Source: Georgenia satyanarayanai
Lineage (GTDB): Bacteria > Actinomycetota > Actinomycetes > Actinomycetales > Actinomycetaceae
Length of the DNA stretch: 64,000 nucleotides
Assembly (NCBI RefSeq): GCF_023715365.1
Contig: NZ_JAMBNZ010000008.1
Coordinates: 124,001-188,000, forward strand
Direction: 5' to 3'
The notes below the pieces were generated by a model that saw only the letters and a program-made list of their open reading frames with translations, was not told the origin of the DNA and ran no database searches. The translations under genes and the position numbers were made by a program. Shown piece by piece: positions 1-9,800 of the stretch; within the stretch, counting starts at the first letter, position 1; each line of letters begins with the position of its first letter.

Positions 1-194
1 AGGTAGGAGGTGGGGACGAAGTCGCCGAATGTCTCGGCGAACTGGGTCCAGTTGGACACGAGGGTGGGCTCGTTGACGGGCCCCTTCGACGCGAGCCCGA
101 CAAAGGCCGCGACGGCGGTGCCTACGCCCTCGATCGGTCGAGACCCAGCCTCGACCTCCTCGACGTACACACCTGGTGACAGATAGGTCGGCAT
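1..194 (-). CDS. eCIS contractile tail sheath protein, N-terminal part
   Basis: The first 64 codons of a phage-like tail sheath protein are present and the gene continues past the left edge. The start ATG (192-194) follows a good ribosome site, GGAGGAACGATC. The peptide opens MPTYLSPGVYVEEVEAGSR and continues into AFVGLASKGPVNEP, the standard opening of contractile sheath proteins of phage tails, R-pyocins and eCIS particles. In the assembled particle the sheath surrounds the inner tube and contracts to drive it into a target. Its position directly after the DUF4157, ATPase and DUF4255 genes identifies this as an eCIS rather than a prophage. Only the N terminus can be judged here. Confidence 0.88.
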   Translation of the reverse strand, partial: MPTYLSPGVYVEEVEAGSRPIEGVGTAVAAFVGLASKGPVNEPTLVSNWTQFAETFGDFVPTSY

Positions 195-324
195 GATCGT
201 TCCTCCGGGTACCGGCGAGCGTGTGGGTAGAACAGTGCGGGTGGTGCGCCGGCCGCCCGTAGTCCGCCGGGCCGCCGTCGCGGGTAGGCCGGGCTGCACG
301 AAGGGGCATGCCCGGAGGGCCGGG

Positions 325-1074
325 TCAGCCCGGGTCGGCGCCCGGCACCTCCTCCTCGACCTCGTCACGCTGGACGAAGGCGCCCTGCAGCTCCTCCTCG
401 TCCTCCTGCCGCTGGACGAAGGCGCCCTGCAGCTCCTCCTCGTCCTCCTGCCGCTGGACGAAGGCGCCCTGCAGCTCCTCCTCGTCCTCCTGCCGCTGGA
501 CCGGCGCTGGCGCCGGTCCAGCCATGACGGCCTCGGCCGTGGACGCCGCCTCGCGCTCGAAACGGTCGCCGGGGTCGGAGACCCGCACGCCCGTGCCGGT
601 GTCGCTCCCGTCGACCGGCCCGCTCCGCTGCTGGACGACGTGGGTGAGCTCGTGGGCGAGCATGGTGCGTCCCGCCGTCGAGGACGGGTCGTAGCGCTGG
701 AAGACGACGTCGGAACCCACCGTGTAGGCGTGGGCGCCGACGGCGCGGGCCGAGTCGCTCGCGGCGCCGCCGCTGTGGACGCGCACGTCCGTGAAGTCGG
801 CGCCCAGGCGGGCCTCCATGTCCGTCTGCACGTCGGGCTCCAGCGCCTGCCCGCCGCCGGAGCCCACGACGTCGAGGACCGGGGACCGCTCCTGGAGCAC
901 CTCCCCGGTGGCCTCGTTCCCCACCAGCCGCTGCAGCCCGAGCAGGCCCTCGGCCCCGAGGACGTCCGGGCGGTGCGCGGCCGCGGCGCGCAGCAGGTGG
1001 GGCTCCGGTGCAGCCGGCCGGGAGGTCCGCGTCGATCGTTCCCCGGCCGGGGCCCGCTGGTCGTGCTCGCGCAT
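325..1074 (-). CDS. eCIS-associated DUF4157 protein with C-terminal acidic repeats
   Basis: A 249-residue protein with a DUF4157 domain whose zinc-protease-like motif HELTH lies at residues 141-145, followed by VVQQ. DUF4157 proteins are regular eCIS companions, thought to be protease-like effectors or loading factors. The C terminus carries three exact copies of VQRQEDEEELQGAF (residues 192-233) and a diverged fourth, giving a strongly acidic tail. The ATG at 1074 is preferred because GAGGGGTGACG precedes it; an upstream in-frame ATG at 1182 would run through the intergenic gap and has no supporting features. The gene lies 108 nt after the ATPase gene and 130 nt before the sheath gene. The intergenic 195-324 shows no clear promoter or gene. 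Confidence 0.85.
   Translation of the reverse strand: MREHDQRAPAGERSTRTSRPAAPEPHLLRAAAAHRPDVLGAEGLLGLQRLVGNEATGEVLQERSPVLDVVGSGGGQALEPDVQTDMEARLGADFTDVRVHSGGAASDSARAVGAHAYTVGSDVVFQRYDPSSTAGRTMLAHELTHVVQQRSGPVDGSDTGTGVRVSDPGDRFEREAASTAEAVMAGPAPAPVQRQEDEEELQGAFVQRQEDEEELQGAFVQRQEDEEELQGAFVQRDEVEEEVPGADPG
370..495. repeat. Three exact 42-bp tandem repeats inside the DUF4157 gene
   Basis: The units 370-411, 412-453 and 454-495 are identical at the DNA level and in frame, encoding VQRQEDEEELQGAF three times. Identity of synonymous positions indicates recent duplication or gene conversion. Confidence 0.95.
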
Positions 1075-1182
1075 CGTCACCCCTCGGTTCGGCTGCGTCC
1101 AGGGTTTCAGCGGGCGCCGAGCCGGTGAAGGGTCCGCGGTCCGTCCCAAGGGGAAGCGGCACGTGCCCGAACGGGCGCCCAC

Positions 1183-3210
1183 TCACCGCACGAGGGGCCA
1201 GTACCCGCCGAACTCGCTGGGCACGGTGAGCCGGCCGAGCTTGCGGTACTCGCGCTGCACGGCGGTCACGACGTGGGCCATCGTCACCGTGCCGCCGTCG
1301 TCGGCCGCGAAGTACGCCGCGGTGACGGCGGCGGACCGGATCGCGCCCCCGGCCAGCTCGAAGGCGCCGGCGCAGAAGCCCAGGTCCAGCTCCGCCGCCC
1401 GGGGCAGCGTGGTGCCGAGGCAGCGGTCCCACAGCCGCTGCCGCTGGGCGACGTCGGGCACGGGGAAGTCGACGACGACGTCGAGCCGGCGGGTGAAGGC
1501 GTCGTCGATGTTGGCGCGCAGGTTGGTGGCGAGGACGGCGAGGCCGTCGAAGCTCTCGAGGCGCTGGAGGAGGTAGGCGCTCTCGATGTTGGCGTAGCGG
1601 TCGTGCGCGTCCTTGACCTCCGAGCGTTTGCCGAAGACGGCGTCGGCCTCGTCGAAGAGGAGGACGGCGTTGACGCCCTGCGCGGCGGCGAAGATCCGCT
1701 CGAGGTTCTTCTCCGTCTCCCCCACGTACTTGTCGACGACGGTGGCCAGGTCGACGACGTACAGGTCCAGCCCCAGGTCCTGGGCGACGACCTCCGCCGA
1801 CATCGTCTTGCCCGTGCCGGAGTCACCCGCGAAGAGGGCGACGACGCCGCGCCCGCGGGCGCCGCCGGGTCGCATCCGCCACTCGCCGAGGACCTGCTCG
1901 CGGTGCCGCGCGCGCAGCGCGATCTCCTGCAGGCCGGTGAGCGCGGGTTCGGGCAGCACGAGGTCGGCCCAGCCCACCGCGGGCCGCACCCGGCGGGCCA
2001 GCCGCTCCAGGGCCGTGCCGTTCTCGGCGCGTGCGCCGGCGAGGAGGTGCTCCACCCCCACACTGCGCTCCCCGGCCAGGCGCGCCTGCACCCGCGCGGC
2101 GTGGGCGGCCCGCACGACCTGCTCCGGCCGCAGCCGGAGCTGGGAGGTGGCGGCCACCTCCTCCGGACCGACGCCGTCGGCGGCGAGCTCGGCCAGCCAC
2201 AGCGCACTGCGCTCGCCGACGGTGCTCTCGGGGACGTCGACGAGGAGCGGCACCTCGGCCGACCACGCGGGGTCCCAGCTGCGGTCCCCGACGAGCAGCA
2301 CGGGTGCCTCCCCCGCGGTGAGGACGTCGAGCACGCCCGCCGGGGGCGCCTCGACCGGTCCGGCGACGAGCCCGGCGCCGCGCAGCCGGGCCTCCCGCAG
2401 CACGAGCCGGGCGAGCTCGACCGGCTCGGGCCGGGCAGCGAGCGCCGCGAGGTCGACGTGGACGATGGCGCGCCCGCTCGCGCGCAGCGCGCGCACGGCC
2501 AGGGCACGTCCCGAGCCGGTGGCCGGCTCACGGAGGTAGGCCAGGCGCGTGCCCTCCTCCAGGGCGCGGGCGAGCGGCGCGGGGTCGCCCCACGCGACGT
2601 CGGGCAGCGCGCGCAGGAGCGGCGCGACGACCGGGTCAGGCGTGTCGTCGCCCAAGAGGTGCCCGACGACGCGGTCCGGCACCCGCAGGGCGCGCCCGGT
2701 GAAGGCGCGCTCACCGTCCTCGACGGTGAGCAGCCGCGCCGTCGTCAGCGGGCCGTGGAGGAGGCGGGCCCGTACCTCCGCCGCGGCGAGCGGGACCCCG
2801 CACAGCGCGAGCGCGACCTCGACGCTGGGCCGGCGGCGGGTGACGTCGTCGTTGAGGTAGCCGTACAGCGCCTCGAAGCGGACGTCGAGGTCCCCGGCGA
2901 GGGCGACGAGGAGAAGCTCCTCGTCCAGCGGCGTGAGGCCGAAGCGCCGGGTGAGCTCGCGCAGCCGCACCCGCTCACCGCGCGCCTCGGCGGCGTCGGC
3001 CAGCGCCTCGGCGGCCGCGAGTCCTCGCGCGTCGGTGGGTGGGCGGGGGGCGGCGGGCCCGGCCTCGAGCAGCCGGGTGACCATCTCCTCGCTGAAGTAG
3101 AGCCCGCGGAAGGGGTCGTCAGGCTGGGGGTCGGTGGCGCGACGCTCGGCGACGAGGTCACGCACCCGCTGCTCGACGACACCGAGCCGGGCGAGGAGGT
3201 GGGCGATCAC
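1183..3210 (-). CDS. eCIS AAA+ ATPase
   Basis: A 675-residue protein with an N-terminal helical and winged region and a C-terminal AAA+ module. The Walker A motif GDSGTGKT is near residue 461, Walker B LLFDEAD follows about 55 residues later, and FTRRLD provides the arginine-finger region. This is the ATPase found in nearly all eCIS loci and in related contractile systems; it is presumed to remodel or recycle particle components in the cytoplasm. The start codon overlaps the stop of the DUF4255 gene by four bases (ATGA), so the two are translationally coupled. Length matches the family. Confidence 0.93.
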   Translation of the reverse strand: MIAHLLARLGVVEQRVRDLVAERRATDPQPDDPFRGLYFSEEMVTRLLEAGPAAPRPPTDARGLAAAEALADAAEARGERVRLRELTRRFGLTPLDEELLLVALAGDLDVRFEALYGYLNDDVTRRRPSVEVALALCGVPLAAAEVRARLLHGPLTTARLLTVEDGERAFTGRALRVPDRVVGHLLGDDTPDPVVAPLLRALPDVAWGDPAPLARALEEGTRLAYLREPATGSGRALAVRALRASGRAIVHVDLAALAARPEPVELARLVLREARLRGAGLVAGPVEAPPAGVLDVLTAGEAPVLLVGDRSWDPAWSAEVPLLVDVPESTVGERSALWLAELAADGVGPEEVAATSQLRLRPEQVVRAAHAARVQARLAGERSVGVEHLLAGARAENGTALERLARRVRPAVGWADLVLPEPALTGLQEIALRARHREQVLGEWRMRPGGARGRGVVALFAGDSGTGKTMSAEVVAQDLGLDLYVVDLATVVDKYVGETEKNLERIFAAAQGVNAVLLFDEADAVFGKRSEVKDAHDRYANIESAYLLQRLESFDGLAVLATNLRANIDDAFTRRLDVVVDFPVPDVAQRQRLWDRCLGTTLPRAAELDLGFCAGAFELAGGAIRSAAVTAAYFAADDGGTVTMAHVVTAVQREYRKLGRLTVPSEFGGYWPLVR

Positions 3211-3896
3211 GTGGGCTTCCTCGGCTTGCGCGCGCGCTTGGCGGGCGTGGTCGGCCTGGTGGAAGTGGTGGGCGGGGCCGGCTCCTCGGGACGGGTGCGG
3301 CGCCCACCGGCGCGCTCCTGCGCCGGGCCGCGCAGGTCGGAGATGCTGACGACGGTCGGCTCGGCCACCGGCGGACCGACCGGGAGGTCGGCACCGGAGC
3401 TGAAGGGGGCGGTGAGGACGACGTCGATCGACGGCTTGAGCTGGCCGCCCAGGGAGGACCAGACGTCGGCGAAGCCGCGGTCCTCCGGCGGGGGCAGGCC
3501 CACGGTCAGCGGCACGCGGACGCCCTCGAGGTCACTGCCGAGCATCTCCGGGGGCAGGATCTCGACGGCGAGGAGCGCGCCGAGCAGGGCGTCGAGGAGC
3601 CGGTGCTCGTCCTCGGGGCGCGCCGTCCACGCGGTGACGAGGTAGGAGAGCTTGAACAGCCGCGGCGCGGGCACCCGGCCCGTCACCGTCCCGTCCGCAC
3701 CGGCACGGGGAGCCCAGCCGCGCTCCCGCCAGCGGGTGTCCTCGCGCAGGTCGTAGAGGTAGAGGTTGACGGTGGGGGCGTTGCGACGCGCGGCCCAGTC
3801 CGTCGTCGGCGCGTCGAGGACGACCTCGACATCGGAGCCGTCGAGCGCGCGCGTGCGCACGAGCTCGCGCAGGGCCTCGTCGATCTCACGGATCAC
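3207..3896 (-). CDS. DUF4255 family eCIS protein (tail-end cap or baseplate)
   Basis: A 229-residue protein opening MIREIDEALRELV with the segment NLYLYDLRED near residue 45 and LFKLSYLVTAWT near residue 80, which is the DUF4255 signature. In characterised eCIS particles this family terminates or caps the sheath and tube at the end away from the spike. The C terminus after about residue 185 is a low-complexity, proline- and lysine-rich tail ending KPRKPT. It starts three nucleotides after the stop of the giant secreted protein and overlaps the ATPase start, so it is part of one transcript. No competing assignment fits. Confidence 0.85.
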   Translation of the reverse strand: MIREIDEALRELVRTRALDGSDVEVVLDAPTTDWAARRNAPTVNLYLYDLREDTRWRERGWAPRAGADGTVTGRVPAPRLFKLSYLVTAWTARPEDEHRLLDALLGALLAVEILPPEMLGSDLEGVRVPLTVGLPPPEDRGFADVWSSLGGQLKPSIDVVLTAPFSSGADLPVGPPVAEPTVVSISDLRGPAQERAGGRRTRPEEPAPPTTSTRPTTPAKRARKPRKPT

Positions 3897-3899
3897 GGC

Positions 3900-6800
3900 T
3901 CACCCCCGGGTGAGGAAGTCGGGCGGGGCGGAGGTCTCGGGGACGACGAGCATCGCCGGGGCGGCCACGTCGGCGAAGCCGGGACCGGACTCCCAGGTGG
4001 CAGTCGCGACCCGCTCGCCGAGCAGGTCACCGGGCAGGACGAGCAGCGGCGAGCGGACCGTGCCGTCCGGGGCGACGGTCACCGGCCGCACCCACGCCGT
4101 CAGGCCCGGCGCCCACGACAGCGTCAGCCGGGCGCCCGGCGGGAAGTCGGTGCCGTAGGCGAGGGTCGCCTCCCCGGGCTCCCCGACGGACGGCAGCAGC
4201 CGCAGCTCGGGCTGCAGGACGGTGAGCTCGGCGGCGCCGGTGTCGTTGCTACGGGTCAGGTCGAGCGCCGTCGTCGTCACCGTGGCCGTCACCGGGCCGG
4301 CACCCGCCGTCACCGGTTCCAGGGCGACGACGACGGTGCGGCTCGCTCCCGGCGCGAGCGTCCCGAGCGCGCACGGCGCCGCGGCGAGGCAGGCGTCGGC
4401 GCCACCGGCCGTGACGGCGTCGGGGTGGGCGAGCGTGAGGCGCACCCCGGTGGCCGGGCCCGCCGCGTCGTTGGTGACGACGAGCCGCGCGGCGACCGGG
4501 TCACCGCCCACCCAGGCGGTCGGCTGCCCGAGCTCCACCCGCACCGCGACGTCGGCCACGAGCGTGACCCGCGGCGGGGCGACGACCTCGACGGCGGCCT
4601 GGGCGGTGTCGTTCTCGCCCAGCGGGTCGATCATCCGGGAGGTGACGGTCGCGACGGTGACGTGGCTGCCCGCGACGGCGATCTCCAGGGGCACGGTGAC
4701 GGTGTACGTGGCGTCCACGGGCAGCGCCTCCGGCGCCGCGCAGCTGAGCCCCGTGGCGGTGGCCGCGCAGCCGGCGGGGACGTCGACGAGGTGCTCACCG
4801 CCGCCCGGCAGCGTGATGTCGAGGCCTGCGCCCCAGGCCGGTGAGGGGCCGTGGTTGGTCGCGGTGACCGTCAGGTCGACCTGTTCCCCCACGTCGACCT
4901 CGGTGTCGGAGGCGGTGGCGACCACGGCCAGGTCGGCCCAGGGCTGGTGGTCGAGGTCGGCGAAGCCGTGGCGCTGGCCCGGGACGACCTCCCCGCGCAG
5001 CACCACCGGCTCCCCGCCGGTGGCCGGGACGGAGAGGAGGGCGTCGGCCCCGTCGGCGCCGGCGGCGCGTCCGACGACGGCGATCGAGCTGCCGTCCAGG
5101 GACCAGTCCGGGTCGGCCGGGGACCAGGACTGGTCTCCGGCGCCCGCAACTCGCAGCAGCTCCCCGACGCGGTAGGCGCCGCCCTCCGGCTCCCCCGCGA
5201 CGGCGACCGTGTACAGCGCCTCCCAGTAGAGGTCCTCGGAGGCGACGAAGGCCAGCCGGGTGCCGTCCGGGGACCACGCGGGCATCCACCCCGTCAGCGG
5301 CTGGTCGCAGGACCCGGGCGGACCGGGGCACGTCTCCGGCACGACGACGACGGGGCTTGCGTCCTCGCCGTCGACGTCGACCACCCACAGCTGCCCGCCG
5401 GCCTCGACGGCGAGCCGTTCCCCGTCCGGCGACCACGCCGGGGCGGTGACGCGGCCCGGCAGCCCGGCGTCGAGGAGGCGCACCTCGCCGGTGGCGAGGT
5501 CGACGAGGGCAAGGCTGCTGCCCTCGCCGGAGGACCGGACGAAGGCGAGGCGGGTGCCGTCGGGCGACCACGCCGGTTCCTCATCGCTCGCCTCCGGGTC
5601 ACGCTCGTAGTCGAGCGGCGTCACGTCGACGAGGCCGGTCTCGCCAGCCTGTGTCGTGCCGACCATGAGGCGCTGGCGCCCCTCAAGGACGTAGGACTCG
5701 CCCCCGGTGCCGTCGGTGACGAGCTCCCGGTCGGCGGCAAAGGCCAGGCGCCGCCCGTCCGGGGCGTAGCTCGGGTGGGTCTCGTGGGCACGGTGCTCCT
5801 GCCCGAGCGGGTCGGTGGGCCGCTCGTCGGCGAGGACCCGGAACTCCTCGCCGTCGGCCCAGAAGACGTCGGCGAGGTCGGAGGGCAGCTCGCTGCCGAG
5901 GTCGGGGACGTGACCGAACGCGAGGCGCGGCTCGACGCCCGTGCCCGGGACGCGGTCCTCGACGACGACGGCGGTGCTCGCCGTGTCGTTGCCCAGCACC
6001 AGGTCCAGGGTGCTCGCCGTGACCGTGCCGGTCACCTCGTGCTCCCCCGGAACGTCGAGGACCACGGTGAAGGTCAGCTCGAGGTCCGCCCCCGGCGCGA
6101 GCGGTCCCGCCTCCGTGCACGTCGCGGAGGCGTCCGAGACCGAGCAGTCGGCAGGCGCGTCGACGACGCGCTGCCCGGCCGGCAGGGTGAAGGTCACCGT
6201 CAGCCCCCACGCCGCCGAGGGGCCGGCACTGGTGACGACAGCGGTCAGCTCGGTGGGCGTGCCCGCGACGACGGCGCCGGCCGCTGGGCGCAGGATGATC
6301 CCGACGTCGCTCCACGGCTGGTAGGCCGGGTCCCCGTAGCCGCCGGGAGCGTCGTCGCCCCACTCGGCCACACGGACCTCGGGCGTGCCGCCACCCGCCG
6401 GGACGGCGTACAGGGCGGGCCACAGCCCGTCCACGACGCGGCCGACGAAGGCGATCTCGGTGCCGTCCGGTGACCAGGCCGGGTGCCAGGCAGCCTCGAG
6501 CGTCCCCGGTGGCTGCTCGCCCTCCGCGTCGGCCAGCCGGCCTGCGAGCACGCGGGAGCCGCCGACGGCGTAGAAGCCGTCCACGGGCTCGGGCGCGATG
6601 TCGTGGACGACGACCGCCGAGTACTCCGGGGCGTCACCGAAGACGGTGCCGTCCCCGGCAGCGACCTGCGCGCCGTCGGGCGACCACGCCGGCGCCACGG
6701 CCGCCACCGGGTCGAGGCACTCGAGCGGGCCAGCCGAGCAGCCCGCGGCCGGCGTGCCGGCGGGGTACCAGCTGCCGTCGTCGAGGTGGACGACCCACAG

Positions 6801-9800
6801 CTCCTCGTCCTCGGTGCGGTAGCCGTCGACCGCGACGGCGAGCCGCTGCCCGTCCGGCGCCCAGCTCGGGTCGGCGGCGCCGGAGCCGGCTCCCTCGGGG
6901 AGCTCGAGCTCCCGGGTGGCGCCCGTGGCGACGTCGAGGACGAGGAGGCGCGGGTTGAGCCCGTAGAAGCTGTCCTGGCGGGTGAAGGCGATCCGCGTGC
7001 CGTCCGGCGACCACACGGGTGCGAGGTCGCTCTGCCCCGGCTCCGTCACGTAGCCGAGCAGCCGCAGGTCGGTGACGGGCGTCTCTCCGGCGGGTACCGG
7101 CTCGGCGGCAAGGTCGCCCACGGCCAGGCGCAGGTCGGCAGAGACGGCGCCGTCGACGACCTGCGCGGCGCTGAGAGCGAGCCGGGTGCCGTCCGGGGAG
7201 TAGGCCGGGTGGCGCTCCTCGAGGTGGACCAGCTGCCCGTCGTCGGTCGTGACCGCCCGGTGGACGAGGAGCCGCGCGTGCTCGGCGCCCTGCGCGGGGA
7301 CGTCGGCGAGGTCGGCGCTGTCGTCCCCGCCGGCCCGGTTCGCCCACCGGGTGTAGGCAAGGTGCGGCTCGAGCACGGGCGGCGGCACCTCCACCTCGAG
7401 GGTGACGACGGCCGCGTCGTTGCCCGGCTCGGGGTCGACCGACGCGGTCGCCCCCTCGGCGCGGACCGGCTGACCGCCCGGGGCCACGGCCCGCAGCTCC
7501 ACCGGCAGCGTCACGGTCTCCCCGGCCGGCAGCGTGCCGGGGACGACGCACGTGAGCCCTGCGGCGTCCGGCGTGCACTGCGCCGGCCACCCCTCCAGCG
7601 TGGCCTCACCGGCGGCGACCGCGGGCAGCTCGACGGCGACCTCCACCTCCCAGGCGGGCGAGGGGCCGAGGTTGGTCACGGCTGCCGTCACGGTGGCGGG
7701 CTGTCCGGCGTCGACCGGCGAGGTCACCGACAGCTCGACACCGACATCGGCCCAGGGCTGGTAGACCGGGTCGCCCACGTCCGGCGCGACACCGGGGAGC
7801 TCCCGCAGGAGCGTCAAGGCCCCTCCGTCAGCAGGCACCGACAGGAGCTCACCCAGGCCGCTCGGCCCCTCGCCGACGACGGTGACCGAGCTCCCGTCCA
7901 GCGCCCACGTCGGTTCACGGAGCACGGGGTAGTCCTCGGGGTCCGGTTCCGAGACCAGCTGGGGCGGTGGGACGAGGTAGACCTGCTCCTCCCCCATGAC
8001 GGTGAGGTCTTCACCGACCGTCACGGTGGACAGGCCGTCGACACCTTCCCCTGCGGACGCCGTGTAGGCGATGCGGTCACCCTCGGGCGCCCACGCCGAG
8101 TCGCCGCCGGCGACCGGTGCGAAACAGCTCTCCGGCCCTCCCGTGCACCCGGGCTGCTCCACCATGACGTCGTAGGCCGCGCCGTCGTCGGCGTGGACGA
8201 CGGTGAGCCGCCGAGGTCGGAACTCGTCGAGGACGGGACTGGTGACGATCAGGCGCGTGCTGTCGGGGGACCACGAGACGTCGGTGGCGGGCACCTCCCA
8301 GTCCTGGACGGTGCCGGACTCGAGATGGAGGACGGCGAGCGTGGGCGTCCCGTCGCCCTCGCGGCGCAGGTAGGCGATGCGGGTGCGGTCGGGGGACCAC
8401 GACGGCCGGGTGGCCGCGACACCGGGCTCGTCGGTCGGTGCCAGCACCTCCACGTTTAGCGCGCCCGCCGGCCCGACGTCCGCGACGAAGAGGGTGGGCT
8501 CGTCCGGCAGCTCACCGTCGCCGAGAACGTGACGCTCGCTGCTGAGGACGAGTCTGCGCCCGTCCGGGGAGTAGGAGGGGTGCTCCTCAGCAGGCCGCGC
8601 CAGGCTCTCGCCGTCGTCGACCACCTCGTCGACGAGGATGCGGAAGTCCGAGGCGTCGGCAGCGAGGACGTCAGCGACGTCGGCCCGACGGTCGTCCGCC
8701 GTGCTGTGCCGGTAGGAGAAGGCGAGGCGAGGTTCGGTGCCCACGGCGGGAGGGAAGGGCGCGTCTAGCGCGACCGTGGCGACGTTGTCGGTGGTGGCAG
8801 GGTCGGGCGCGAGGGCGTCGACGCGGACATCGGTGCGGTAGCTGCCGGGCTCGGGGACGGCGACAGTGACCGTGAGCTCCACCGTCTCCCCCGCGGCCAG
8901 CGGCTCGTCGAGGGTGCAGGTGAGGTACCCGCCGTCGCCGCTGCACCCCGGTGGCCAGCCGACCGCGGTCTCCATGCCCTCCGGGCCGCCCGGGAGCTCG
9001 TACTCCACGCTGACGCCCCAGGCGGTCGACGGCCCGGGGTTGGTGACGGTGGTGATGAGCTCGACGAGCTCACCCAGCCCGATCCCGGTCGTCCGGGAGG
9101 ACTCGAGGGTCACCGCGAGGTTGCTCCAGGGCTGGTGGTCCGGGCCGGTGAGGTCTGTCCAAGCACCCGGTTCGACCACGGTGCGGTAGTCACCGCCCGC
9201 AACGGGGATCGCGAACAGGCCGAGTCCGGCCGGGTCCTTGCCGGTCGGCTCCTCGAAGGCTGCCACGGTCACCTCGGTGCCGTCCGGGGACCAGGAAGGG
9301 TCACGGAGGCTCGAGAGCGCCCCGGCCCCGTCCGGAGGTTCGTAGAGCGGGACCGGACCAACCACCACTGGGGCGTCCGGCGTGCCGGTGGGACCCTCGA
9401 GGACGGCGGTGACGAGTGCGCCGCTCCCCGCGTCGACGTAGGTGAGCTGCGTGCCGTCGGGCGACCACGCCGGCCCCTGCCCGACGACCGGCTCCAGCCC
9501 GTCCTCGGTCTCCTCCACCAGGGGGCGCAGCTCCCCCGCCTCCTCACCGAGGAGCCAGAGCTCACCGACGTCCCCCTCGAGCGGAGCGACGAAGAGGATG
9601 CCGGCGCCGTCGAGCGACCACACCGGGGACACCGCCACGACGTCGCCGGCGCCCACCGCCTCGAGCGGGTCGGTCACGGTGCCTGTCTCCAGGTCGAGGA
9701 CACGTAACCCCGGGCCCCCGTCCTCCGGGTCCGTTCGCGTGAAGACGATCCGGTCCCCCTCCGGGGACCAGTCCGGCTCGCTGTCCGCAATCCCCGACTC

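Noticed and set aside
1075-1182. Longer N terminus for the DUF4157 protein starting at 1182
   Set aside because: The extra 36 residues look like translated intergenic sequence, and the ATG at 1074 has its own ribosome site.
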